Shown here in pieces: positions 16,995 through 24,363 of a DNA stretch of 64,000 nucleotides. A model generated the notes under the pieces. The model was not told the origin of the DNA and ran no database searches. It saw only the letters and a program-made list of their open reading frames with translations. A program made the position numbers and the translations under genes. Origin of the DNA: an uncultured Lutimaribacter sp. (lineage in GTDB: Bacteria > Pseudomonadota > Alphaproteobacteria > Rhodobacterales > Rhodobacteraceae); contig CAJXSO010000005.1 of assembly GCA_913061505.1 (NCBI GenBank), positions 1-64,000 of the forward strand, read 5' to 3'. Within the stretch, counting starts at the first letter, position 1, and each line of letters opens with the position of its first letter.

Positions 16995-18203
16995 CTATTT
17001 GGCGTGGGGTTTTTCGGTTTGTCCAGCGCTCTTTGGCGCCCACCATTGCCCCGGCTTGCGCCGCCCGCCGCGCCCCTTGTCAAGCCACAGCGCAAACCGG
17101 CGCAGCGGCGACAGCGCCAGGCGCCGCCACAGCCGGTGGCGCAGTTTCGAAAAATCGCGGTTAAAGGGGCACACACGCATGCATATGGCGCAATCCGAGG
17201 CCATTTTGGCCCAAAACCCAAAACATTTCTCGGCGTCTGATGTCCATTTCTTTACCCCCCGAATGGCCGAGATATTGGGCGTGTCAAAACTGGGCGGTCC
17301 ATAGGGCAGGGCCTTAACCGGGCAGGCATCGGCGCATTTGGTGCAGATATCGCAAAACCGCGCCACGCCCTGGGGGCGGGGCCTGTCATGGGCCAGCGGC
17401 AGGTTTGTGTAGATCTTGGAAAAGCGCAGCCGCGGGCCAAATTCGGGGGTGATCACCATCTGGTTGCGCCCATATTCCCCCAACCCCGCCTGCAGCGCAT
17501 AGGGAATGGCCAGGCCCGTGTCGTTCATCGAGGCCACAGCCTGATAGCCCAGGTTGCGAATGTAGGCCGCCAGCTGCATGACCACCGCCGCCTCGTGGCT
17601 ATAGGCGCGGCCCGTCGCAGCCCCCGCCAGCGCGGAAGGGTAGGTATCAACCAAGGCGCCATCCATCGCATGGCCCAGAACGATCACATGATCCAGCCCC
17701 GGCGGCAGGGTGTTTGGCGCCTCTTGCAGGGTGCGCGTGTCAACCCGGCTGGCGTATTGCCAGCGCGGATCAAAGGCGGTGATGCCGCAGAGATCGGCGC
17801 CGAAAAACTGCGCCACCTGTTTGATTTCGCGGGCCATATCTGCGGGGCTTTCAACGGCTATGGCCTGGGGGGCAACTGGGGTGTCGGGCTGGATCGGCGC
17901 CTGAAACCCCTCGCGCAGGCCATCGCTGGCGCGCCGGTTGGCCACGATATCGGCCAGCAGCCAGGCGGCGTTGCGCAGGGCAAAATCGCGGTGCTGAAAC
18001 CCCTCGCCGCGCCTTGGGGCGGCCTCGATCCGATACGAGGCGAAAAACCCATCGGTTTGGGCGCTGCGCAGGGTGTCATCCCACATGGCGCGGGTGAAAA
18101 TATCGTTGCGCTGCACGAAGGGGGCAAAATCGGCGTTGGTGTGAATGCCGGCGTCGGCGTCGGCGTCGCTGGGGGGCTGGGGCTGTGTCGTGCGCTGTGT
18201 CAT
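16995..18203 (-). CDS. Reductive-dehalogenase-like cobalamin/4Fe-4S protein
   Basis: 402 residues from the ATG at 18203; a TTG 45 bp further upstream is also possible. RdhA-type features: FFGADLCGITAFDPRWQY near 133-150, DTYPSALAGAATGRAYS with Y201 where RdhA enzymes keep a catalytic tyrosine, and AGLGEYGRNQMVITPEFGP. Two ferredoxin-type 4Fe-4S sites follow: C284, C287, C290, C294, and C327, C338, C341, C345 (spacing 10-2-3), inside the pattern CFGFW...DC..C...CPF. There is no Tat signal, no RdhB anchor gene and no fused reductase, so it would be a small cytoplasmic enzyme. QueG has a different C-terminal layout. Substrate unknown. Probably one operon with the dehydrogenase gene after it. Confidence 0.82.
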   Translation of the reverse strand: MTQRTTQPQPPSDADADAGIHTNADFAPFVQRNDIFTRAMWDDTLRSAQTDGFFASYRIEAAPRRGEGFQHRDFALRNAAWLLADIVANRRASDGLREGFQAPIQPDTPVAPQAIAVESPADMAREIKQVAQFFGADLCGITAFDPRWQYASRVDTRTLQEAPNTLPPGLDHVIVLGHAMDGALVDTYPSALAGAATGRAYSHEAAVVMQLAAYIRNLGYQAVASMNDTGLAIPYALQAGLGEYGRNQMVITPEFGPRLRFSKIYTNLPLAHDRPRPQGVARFCDICTKCADACPVKALPYGPPSFDTPNISAIRGVKKWTSDAEKCFGFWAKMASDCAICMRVCPFNRDFSKLRHRLWRRLALSPLRRFALWLDKGRGGRRKPGQWWAPKSAGQTEKPHAK

Positions 18204-18254
18204 GGTCTGACCGTATTTCTTGCGCGTAATCCTGTCTATGGGTCGCAAACAGAG

Positions 18255-18266
18255 GCGACATGTCGC
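18255..18266. promoter_or_regulatory. Perfect 12-bp palindrome in a divergent promoter
   Basis: GCGACATGTCGC lies between the start codons of the reductive-dehalogenase-like gene (18203, minus) and the beta-hydroxyacid dehydrogenase gene (18309, plus). The heptamer GTCGCAA also occurs twice, at 18242-18248 and 18262-18268, 20 bp (two helical turns) apart. The arrangement suggests a dimeric repressor or activator controlling both directions; none is encoded next door. Confidence 0.5.
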
Positions 18267-18308
18267 AATGGCGGCGTTGGATTGGGCGCAACCAGAGGAG
18301 GGGAATTT

Positions 18309-19259
18309 ATGAACGTAGGATTTATCGGCCTGGGCGCTGTGGGGGGCAAATTGGCGGGCAGCCTGCTGCGCAATGGCATTTCCTTAAGCGTGTTTGATCT
18401 GGATGGCGCACGGGTGCAGGAGTTTGTGCAGCGCGGCGCGCGCGATGGTGGATCGGCCGCTGAGCTGATGCAATATTGCGATGTGGTGATCACCAGCCTG
18501 CCCAGCCCGGCGGCCAGCGCGGCTGTGCTGGATGAAATGATGCCCCATATCGCGGGCAAGACATGGATGGAAATGTCGACAACCGACGCCGCGCAAATCG
18601 TGGCGCAGGCACAGGCCGTGGCCGCGGCAGGCGGGCGCGCGGTGGATTGCCCGGTATCGGGGGGCTGCCACCGGGCGGGCACGGGCAATATCAGCATCTT
18701 TGCCGCCTGCGACCGCCCCACATTCGAGCAGGTTTTGCCGCTGCTGACTATCATGGGCCGGCGCGTTCTGCATACAGGCGATGTAGGCACGGCATCGACC
18801 TTGAAAGTGATGACCAACTATCTGGCCACCGCCAATTTGCTGACCTGCTGCGAGGCGCTGGTTACGATGAAGGCGGCGGGTATGGATCTGGCCACCACCT
18901 ATGAGGCTATTCGCATCAGCTCGGGCACGTCATTTGTGCATGAAACCGAAAGCCAGCTGATCTTGTCTGGCTCGCGCGATGTGGATTTCACCATGGATCT
19001 GGTGTTGAAAGATATCGGCCTGTTCCAGCGCATCGCCGAAGAAAATGGCGTGCCGTTGGAAATTTCGCCCGAGATTATTCGCATCATGAAAGACGGGCAG
19101 GCGCGCTATGGCGACCGGGCGCAATCTGATCGTATCATCGAGCGGCTGGAAGAGGCGACAGGGCTGCAAATTCTGGCCGATGGTTTCCCCCAAGAGCTGG
19201 TGGATGACGAACCCGAAGAGCGCGGCTACGAAGTGGGCCGCGGTTTGGGCCGGGCGTGA
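18309..19259 (+). CDS. NAD(P)-dependent beta-hydroxyacid dehydrogenase (3-hydroxyisobutyrate dehydrogenase family)
   Basis: 316 residues. The Rossmann motif FIGLGAVGGKLAGSLL opens the protein, MEMSTTDAAQ and DCPVSGGCHRAGTGN form the substrate-binding part, and the catalytic lysine is in STLKVMTNYL. Family members reduce or oxidise 3-hydroxyisobutyrate, tartronate semialdehyde and similar C3-C4 acids. The CH in the usual glycine-rich SGG loop is unusual. A strong AGAGGAGGGG ribosome binding site fixes the start. It is divergent from the reductive-dehalogenase-like/alpha-hydroxy-acid dehydrogenase operon and may share its regulation. Confidence 0.87.
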   Translation: MNVGFIGLGAVGGKLAGSLLRNGISLSVFDLDGARVQEFVQRGARDGGSAAELMQYCDVVITSLPSPAASAAVLDEMMPHIAGKTWMEMSTTDAAQIVAQAQAVAAAGGRAVDCPVSGGCHRAGTGNISIFAACDRPTFEQVLPLLTIMGRRVLHTGDVGTASTLKVMTNYLATANLLTCCEALVTMKAAGMDLATTYEAIRISSGTSFVHETESQLILSGSRDVDFTMDLVLKDIGLFQRIAEENGVPLEISPEIIRIMKDGQARYGDRAQSDRIIERLEEATGLQILADGFPQELVDDEPEERGYEVGRGLGRA

Positions 19260-19323
19260 GCCGCGATTGACCTGGGCCCTGCGCTGGGGCACATCAGCCC
19301 CAGCGGTGATATGAGGGCGGAAA

Positions 19324-19800
19324 ATGGATGACAATGTTTTGGCGCGGCTGCATGCCTCGCCCATCCGGCGTTGGCTGGGTGTGGGTATGCTGGGCGTCTT
19401 GGGTGCTGCGCTGATTTGGCTGGCCCTGTCTGGCCCGGCACAGCAGGGCTGGGCGCGGGCGCTGTTGGCCTTGGCCGGTCTTGCGGCAGTGGCTTTGGGC
19501 GATGTGATGCGGCGCGCCACGGCCCATGGGCTGGAACTGACGCGCTACGCCCTGCGCGATAGCAGCGGGCGGGTGCTGGCCGAGGTCGACCAGATCGTGC
19601 GGGTGCATCGCGGGGTGTTTGCCTTTAAGCCATCAAACGGGTTCAAGCTGACGCTGTCGCGTGCGCATGATGCGGCATGGATGCCGGGCCTTTGGTGGCG
19701 CTTTGGCCGCCAGCTTGGGGTGGGCGGCGTGATCCCGGGCACCCAGGCCAAATACATGGCCGAGGTGCTGGAACATTTGATTGCCGAACGTGGCGCTTAG
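19324..19800 (+). CDS. Membrane protein of unknown function with a PH-like soluble domain
   Basis: 158 residues. Two transmembrane segments (about 17-36, VGMLGVLGAALIWLALSG, and 43-60, ARALLALAGLAAVALGD) precede a beta-rich part: GLELTRYALRDSSGRVLAEV, IVRVHRGVFAFKPSNGFKLTL, then WWRFGRQLGVGGVIPGTQAK. The pattern is like small bPH2-type membrane proteins. Function not known. It follows the dehydrogenase gene by about 65 bp on the same strand and its stop overlaps the end of the convergent TadE-like gene by 4 bp. Confidence 0.75.
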   Translation: MDDNVLARLHASPIRRWLGVGMLGVLGAALIWLALSGPAQQGWARALLALAGLAAVALGDVMRRATAHGLELTRYALRDSSGRVLAEVDQIVRVHRGVFAFKPSNGFKLTLSRAHDAAWMPGLWWRFGRQLGVGGVIPGTQAKYMAEVLEHLIAERGA

Positions 19801-20369
19801 CCGCCAGCCCATTGCAGCTGCGGGGTAAAGCGGGGCGTGAAAAAAGTGGCATTGTGGATCGTGCCGCCATTCACCCCCGCAACCCCCTGCGCCATCACCC
19901 GAATCGAGGGGGTAAAGGGCGCCCAGGTTTCCACGTAGATAATGCGCCCGTAATTGGGCTGTGCGGGCAGGCTGGTGGCCAGCGTGGCCAGATGCTCGGC
20001 GCTGATTGCGCCGGTTTCGGCACTTGTGCTGCGCGACCATTCGGCCACGAATTGTGAGGCTTGCGCATCCCAGCGCAGCACCGACACGCGCAAGGCGCTG
20101 CCGGGTTCGGCCCGGGCCAGCAAGTTGAACGTGCTGTGCATTGCGGCCAGATAGGCAGGCGTGATCTCCCCGGTTTCGCGCGACAAGATATCGCCCACAA
20201 TTTCCGTGGCTTTCAGGTTCAGGCTGGCCTCGCGGTGCATATCAAACACCCCATAGCCCCCCACAACACCCAGCATAATGACAGGCAGGCCAATCACGCT
20301 TTCGATGGTGATGCTGCCCCGCTCGTCGCGTTGAAACCGGGAAAGGGCGCGTTTTAGTTTTTTGAACAT
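19797..20369 (-). CDS. TadE/TadG-like pilus-assembly protein
   Basis: 190 residues. The N-terminal part FQRDERGSITIESVIGLPVIML is the TadE-type leader: a basic start, then a glutamate in a hydrophobic transmembrane helix (E24). The rest is a small extracytoplasmic domain. TadE/TadG pseudopilins take part in Flp-type pilus (tight adherence) assembly. It is the last of three such genes in a row, 10 bp after the preceding one, so they form one operon. No tadABC or flp gene lies nearby. Confidence 0.8.
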   Translation of the reverse strand: MFKKLKRALSRFQRDERGSITIESVIGLPVIMLGVVGGYGVFDMHREASLNLKATEIVGDILSRETGEITPAYLAAMHSTFNLLARAEPGSALRVSVLRWDAQASQFVAEWSRSTSAETGAISAEHLATLATSLPAQPNYGRIIYVETWAPFTPSIRVMAQGVAGVNGGTIHNATFFTPRFTPQLQWAGG

Positions 20370-20378
20370 GGGCTTACC

Positions 20379-20909
20379 TCACTGTGCTTGCACATAGGCT
20401 GATGTTGCGGTCACGCGCGCCCAGCCATCATTGCCATCGGTCATGGCCTGGCCAAAGCTGCTAAGCGGCAGATAGGGGCGGTATTGGGCGCAGGCGCGCA
20501 GCAAAACCACCCGTTCCGACACCCCATTGGTAAATTTGTGCAAGGGCGCCACGGGGGCGATTGTGTCGGTGCAGCTGGGGGCGGCTGGATCGACCCAGTT
20601 GTTGGGGTCCAGCACCACCATTTCCAAGCGCAGGTTTTCGACGCAATTGCTGATCAACACCGTTTTATCGCAAATCGCGGCCTTGATTTCGGCGTGTTGC
20701 ATGGGGGTGCTGCTGGGCAGGCGCAATTCGCGGGCTGTGCGGTCAAGCGCGGTTTCCAGCGCCGCGTTGCGCCAGCTGGCACTGCCCATTTCCAGCCCTG
20801 CCACCAGCAAGAACAGATAGATGGGAAACCAGATGACAAATTCGATCGTGGCATTGCCTGATTGGTCGGCGGCAAGGCGGCGCAGCTTGTGCAGGAAGGA
20901 TGCGATCAT
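20379..20909 (-). CDS. TadE-like pilus-assembly protein
   Basis: 176 residues. I start at the ATG at 20909, which overlaps the stop of the upstream TadG-like gene (ATGA). The N-terminus has the TadE signature: AADQSGNATIEFVIWFPIYLFLLVAGLEMG, with the conserved glutamate after ATI. Four cysteines (C98-type pair ICDKTVLISNC plus C in SCTDT and RACAQY) could form disulfides in the periplasm. Middle gene of the three-gene pseudopilin operon. Confidence 0.83.
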   Translation of the reverse strand: MIASFLHKLRRLAADQSGNATIEFVIWFPIYLFLLVAGLEMGSASWRNAALETALDRTARELRLPSSTPMQHAEIKAAICDKTVLISNCVENLRLEMVVLDPNNWVDPAAPSCTDTIAPVAPLHKFTNGVSERVVLLRACAQYRPYLPLSSFGQAMTDGNDGWARVTATSAYVQAQ

Positions 20910-22339
20910 TGCGAAAGCCTTTGGTTGGTGATGGAGCGTGCGATGCTGCTTAGGGCGCCGGTGAGCTGGCTGCCTGCCACTGCAAAGCTGTGATTGGGGC
21001 TTGAGGCACAATCGCGCATCAAGCTGTCGGTGGCGGCGTCGCCCTCAAAGCTGACTGCCCAGATGATGATGCCGGCCGCCTTGGCGCTGGCGCAGATGTC
21101 GCGTGTCATCTGGTCGCCGGCGCTGCCCGGGTAATAAAAGCGCCACCAGTTGTTGCGCTGCGATAAGGGCACGTAGCTAGAGACGTAGTACCAAAAGTTA
21201 TAGGCGTTCCAATGCGCGTAGTGGCTTTGGTTGGCATAAAGGCTGGGGTTGATCCGGTAGCTATCGGTATTGGTGCCGCTGGCCACAACCACCAGTGATT
21301 TTTGGGTGTTGGTATCGGTGGCCAGCGCTGGGCGGCCGCGAAACGCCTCGGGGGTTGTGCCCTGTGTGGCCAGGCCATTCACCAGGTTGGCGCTGCCGCT
21401 ATCCAGCAGGGTTGTGCCCCATTTGACACCGGCAAACACCGACACGCCCGCGCGCGGCTGCAATTGCGCCACCTGTGCCTTAAGCGCGGTGCCATCATTG
21501 CTGAGCGGGCTGATTGCCTCGTAGGAATAGCGCGGGCACACGGTGTTGGTGCGGGTGTTGCTGAACCCGTCATAATCCCATTGGAAATGCTGCACCTGTG
21601 GGTAGGTAAAGGCCTGTGTCAGCGTGGCGGTGCGGTATTCGGCTGCGGGCATTTCCACGCAATACGAATAGTTATGCACCCAGTTCGTGCTGAGCTGGCT
21701 GAACAGTGGCCAGCCAATGTTGACCTGTTCGGAATAGGGCACAAGGCTGACGGAAACCTGGCTGTTGCCATCGGCGGGCAGCACGGTGTTGATAAACGCA
21801 TCCGCCGCGCTGCGCAGGTTTTGCATGCGCGTGCCGGTGGCCATGTTGCGCGAAATATCCAGCACCAGCGAAATTTCCAAGTTGCCCACGGTTTCGGCCA
21901 CATTTGTGGTGGCCCGCGCCGTGCCAAGCGCCGGCACCACCCGGCCCGCGCCTTGCGGCAGGGCCAGGCTGGCGCTGGTTGCAACCGAGCGCGCATTTTG
22001 CGTGGTTTGTGCAGCAAAGGGCGCCAGCGTTGCGGCCACGCCCGCCTGCGCCAGATAGGCATCGACCGTTTCGCGTGGCGTTTGCACGCGGGCGGTATCG
22101 GCTGCCGCTAATGCCGCGCGATCCAGCGTTGCCTGCAGCTTGGTGCGGTAAAGCTCGTGACGCATCAAATCAACGCCGATATACGAGATCGCCCCCACAG
22201 CCACCACCAGCGGGATGGCAAAGGGCAATATTGTGCCATCTTCAGCGCGCGCAAACCGGGCCAGCCACGACCAAGCTGGCCGAAGATGCTGTGCTGTCGC
22301 GCCTGATGCAGGCGAAAGGTGATCTTGATGCAATGTCAT
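20906..22339 (-). CDS. TadG-like protein with VWA domain
   Basis: 477 residues. The N-terminal RAEDGTILPFAIPLVVAVGAIS (about 31-52) is the TadG transmembrane leader with a downstream helical stalk rich in alanine. A VWA domain begins near 157 with LVLDISRNM; D161 heads a MIDAS that reads DxSxN instead of DxSxS. The C-terminal part is rich in Tyr, Trp and Asn (NAYNFWYYVSSYVPL, NNWWRFYYPGS), which suits surface adhesion. It heads the operon of three Tad-like genes. Translation start at 22339 has only a weak GGACC upstream. Confidence 0.84.
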   Translation of the reverse strand: MTLHQDHLSPASGATAQHLRPAWSWLARFARAEDGTILPFAIPLVVAVGAISYIGVDLMRHELYRTKLQATLDRAALAAADTARVQTPRETVDAYLAQAGVAATLAPFAAQTTQNARSVATSASLALPQGAGRVVPALGTARATTNVAETVGNLEISLVLDISRNMATGTRMQNLRSAADAFINTVLPADGNSQVSVSLVPYSEQVNIGWPLFSQLSTNWVHNYSYCVEMPAAEYRTATLTQAFTYPQVQHFQWDYDGFSNTRTNTVCPRYSYEAISPLSNDGTALKAQVAQLQPRAGVSVFAGVKWGTTLLDSGSANLVNGLATQGTTPEAFRGRPALATDTNTQKSLVVVASGTNTDSYRINPSLYANQSHYAHWNAYNFWYYVSSYVPLSQRNNWWRFYYPGSAGDQMTRDICASAKAAGIIIWAVSFEGDAATDSLMRDCASSPNHSFAVAGSQLTGALSSIARSITNQRLSQ

Positions 22340-22757
22340 ACGAACGGTCCCCAGCGTCGATTCCTATCCAAAAGGATCAGTGTGTCTCGAACGGTTATGG
22401 GGGGCGGTTATGGCTGAAATAAGGCAGGTTTTGAGTGAAAAAGGTGCCAATTGTTGCAATGTTTTGGGCAGTTTGCCCGAATTTTGCGGGTTGTCTGTGA
22501 TCTGGGAAACAATAGGCCCAAAGGCGCATCCAGATGCACCCAAAGCGCAGTAGGGCAGCATTGGCTGTTGCCACAGTTATGAACCAATCCTTAACAGGCC
22601 CCAGCTTTGGGGTGATTTACCCACCCCGGGGCGTGTTCGCGACAAAGACAGTCGCGGGTTGGCGATTTTGTGTCGAAAACCTCTGTGCAAGGCAAACTTC
22701 ACCATTGCACCACGGGGGCTGAGTTGTTTCATTCCGGTCAGGCAAACGGAGACCAGC
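22340..22757. other. 418-bp gene-free region between the tad-like and sox operons
   Basis: Holds the outward promoters of two divergent operons. I note a direct repeat CGGTTATGG at 22392-22400 and 22405-22413 (13-bp period), close to the tad side, and a GTTCGCGAC / GTCGCGG-type inverted repeat near 22635-22660 on the sox side. A 62-codon reading frame exists but has no ribosome binding site or family look. No tRNA or recognisable glycine, SAM or folate riboswitch is visible. Confidence 0.55.
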
Positions 22758-24011
22758 ATGCGCTTTTCAGGATTTCGCATCCTTAAAGAAGGACTGACCG
22801 GAAACAAGGGCTGGCGCCCGCATTGGCGCGACCCTGAACCAAAGGCCGAATATGATATCGTGATCATCGGTGGCGGCGGGCATGGCCTGTCGACCGCCTA
22901 TTACCTGGCCAAGGAACATGGGCTGCGCAATATCGCGGTGCTGGAAAAAGGCTATATCGGGGGCGGCAATGTGGGGCGTAACACCACCATCGTGCGCGCC
23001 AATTACAACCTGCCGGGCAACTCGGAATTCTACTCGCATTCCCTGAAGCTGTGGGAAGGGCTAGAGCAAGACCTGAACTACAATGTGATGATGTCGCAGC
23101 GTGGGGTGTTGAACCTGTTTCATTCCGATGGGCAGCGCGATTACGCCGCCCGCCGGGCAAATTCGATGATCAACCAAGGTGATGACGCGCAATTGCTGGA
23201 TCGCGAGGCCGTGCGCCGCATGGTGCCCTTTCTAGATTTCGACAATGTGCGCTTTCCCATCTTTGGCGGGCTCTTTCACGCCCGTGGCGGCACGGCGCGC
23301 CATGATGCGGTGGCCTGGGGCTATGCCCGCGGCGCTGATCAGCGCGGGGTGGATTTGCTGCAAAACTGCGAAGTTACCGGGATCGACGTGGAAAATGGCC
23401 GCGTGCGCGGGGTGCAAACCAGCCGCGGGCCCATTCGCGCCAAGAAAGTGGCCATGGTGGTGGCTGGGCGCACCAGCCAGGTGGCGGCGATGGCCGGGAT
23501 GCGCCTGCCGATCGAAAGCCATATTTTGCAAGCCTTCGTCACCGAAGGGTTAAAGCCCCTGATTGACAATGTGGTGACCTTTGGGATGGGCCATTTCTAT
23601 ATCAGCCAATCCGATAAGGGCGGGCTGGTGTTCGGGGGCGATCTGGATTTTTACGCCTCTTACGCGGCGCGGGGCAATCTGCCGATGGCCGAACATGTGA
23701 TGGAGGCCGCAATGACCTTGATGCCCGCCATCGGCAAGGCGCGTGTGCTGCGCAGCTGGGGCGGCATTATGGATATGTCGCCCGATGGCAGCCCGATTAT
23801 CGACAAGACCGATATCGAAGGGCTCTATCTGAATTGCGGCTGGTGCTATGGCGGCTTCAAGGCGGTGCCAGGATCGGGCAATTGCTTTGCCCATCTGATC
23901 GCCCAAGACCGCCCCCACCCGGCCGCCGCACGGCTGCGGCTGGACCGGTTCCGCACCGGGCGCGGGCTGATGGATGAAGAGGGCACCGGCGCCCAGCACA
24001 ACCTGCATTGA
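22758..24011 (+). CDS. soxB: Sarcosine oxidase, beta subunit
   Basis: 417 residues. The enzyme oxidatively demethylates sarcosine to glycine, passing the C1 unit to tetrahydrofolate. VIIGGGGHGLSTAYYLAKEHG is the FAD site, and the histidine in GGTARHDAVAWGYARGA matches the residue that holds FMN covalently in heterotetrameric enzymes. SWGGIMDMSPDGSPIIDKT and CGWCYGGFKAVPGSG near the C-terminus are also standard. The ATG at 22758 has GGAGA before it. First gene of the soxB-soxD-soxA-soxG operon, typical of glycine betaine/creatine use. Confidence 0.95.
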   Translation: MRFSGFRILKEGLTGNKGWRPHWRDPEPKAEYDIVIIGGGGHGLSTAYYLAKEHGLRNIAVLEKGYIGGGNVGRNTTIVRANYNLPGNSEFYSHSLKLWEGLEQDLNYNVMMSQRGVLNLFHSDGQRDYAARRANSMINQGDDAQLLDREAVRRMVPFLDFDNVRFPIFGGLFHARGGTARHDAVAWGYARGADQRGVDLLQNCEVTGIDVENGRVRGVQTSRGPIRAKKVAMVVAGRTSQVAAMAGMRLPIESHILQAFVTEGLKPLIDNVVTFGMGHFYISQSDKGGLVFGGDLDFYASYAARGNLPMAEHVMEAAMTLMPAIGKARVLRSWGGIMDMSPDGSPIIDKTDIEGLYLNCGWCYGGFKAVPGSGNCFAHLIAQDRPHPAAARLRLDRFRTGRGLMDEEGTGAQHNLH

Positions 24012-24033
24012 GGGCTGGGGCGATGGCGCGATT

Positions 24034-24055
24034 GAGTATTTTTGGCAAGATGAAA
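24034..24055 (+). repeat. Dispersed 22-bp repeat, copy 1
   Basis: GAGTATTTTTGGCAAGATGAAA, in the 79-bp gap between soxB and soxD. Copies at 53892-53913 and 63717-63738 differ from it by three and one bases. It lies inside an operon, unlike the other two copies. Confidence 0.8.
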
Positions 24056-24090
24056 TGGCGGCCGCTTGGGGCCGGCCCCAGGGGGATGGC

Positions 24091-24363
24091 ATGAGGCTAC
24101 CTTGTCCGCATTGTGGCAGCCGGGATATCCGGGAATTTGACTATATGGGCCATGCGTTGGCGCTAGAGCGCCCGGCACCCGATGCAGGTGCGCAGGTGTG
24201 GGACGATTATGTGCACAACCGCGAGAACCCCGCCGGTGAGACCCGTGATCTGTGGTATCACGGATTGGGCTGTGGGGCGTGGCTGGTGGTGCATCGCAAC
24301 ACCGTGACCCATGAAATCTATGGCGCGGCGCTGGCGCGGGATGTGAAGGGGGCGGGCCAATGA
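24091..24363 (+). CDS. soxD: Sarcosine oxidase, delta subunit
   Basis: 90 residues, the small zinc-binding subunit. CPHCGSRDIREFDYMGH near the N-terminus and HGLGCGAW later supply the Cys/His ligands. WDDYVHNRENPAGETRDLWYH is the highly conserved core of SoxD. The ATG at 24091 follows GGGGGAT; the frame is open further upstream but that part matches the dispersed repeat, not SoxD. The stop overlaps the soxA start (ATGA). Confidence 0.94.
   Translation: MRLPCPHCGSRDIREFDYMGHALALERPAPDAGAQVWDDYVHNRENPAGETRDLWYHGLGCGAWLVVHRNTVTHEIYGAALARDVKGAGQ

Noticed and set aside
16995-18203. QueG (epoxyqueuosine reductase) identity for the cobalamin/4Fe-4S protein
   Set aside because: The second cluster pattern CFGFW...DC..C...CPF and the AGLGEYGRNQ segment are RdhA-like; QueG has a different C-terminal arrangement and HEAT-like tail.
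17388-18308. Upstream extension of the HIBADH-type gene to 623 codons
   Set aside because: It would overlap the reductive-dehalogenase-like gene antisense; the AGAGGAGGGG site and the Rossmann start place the true ATG at 18309.
22340-22757. tRNA or riboswitch in the region before the sox operon
   Set aside because: No T-loop GGTTCGANNCC and no known riboswitch core; the hairpins there are short and GC-rich only.
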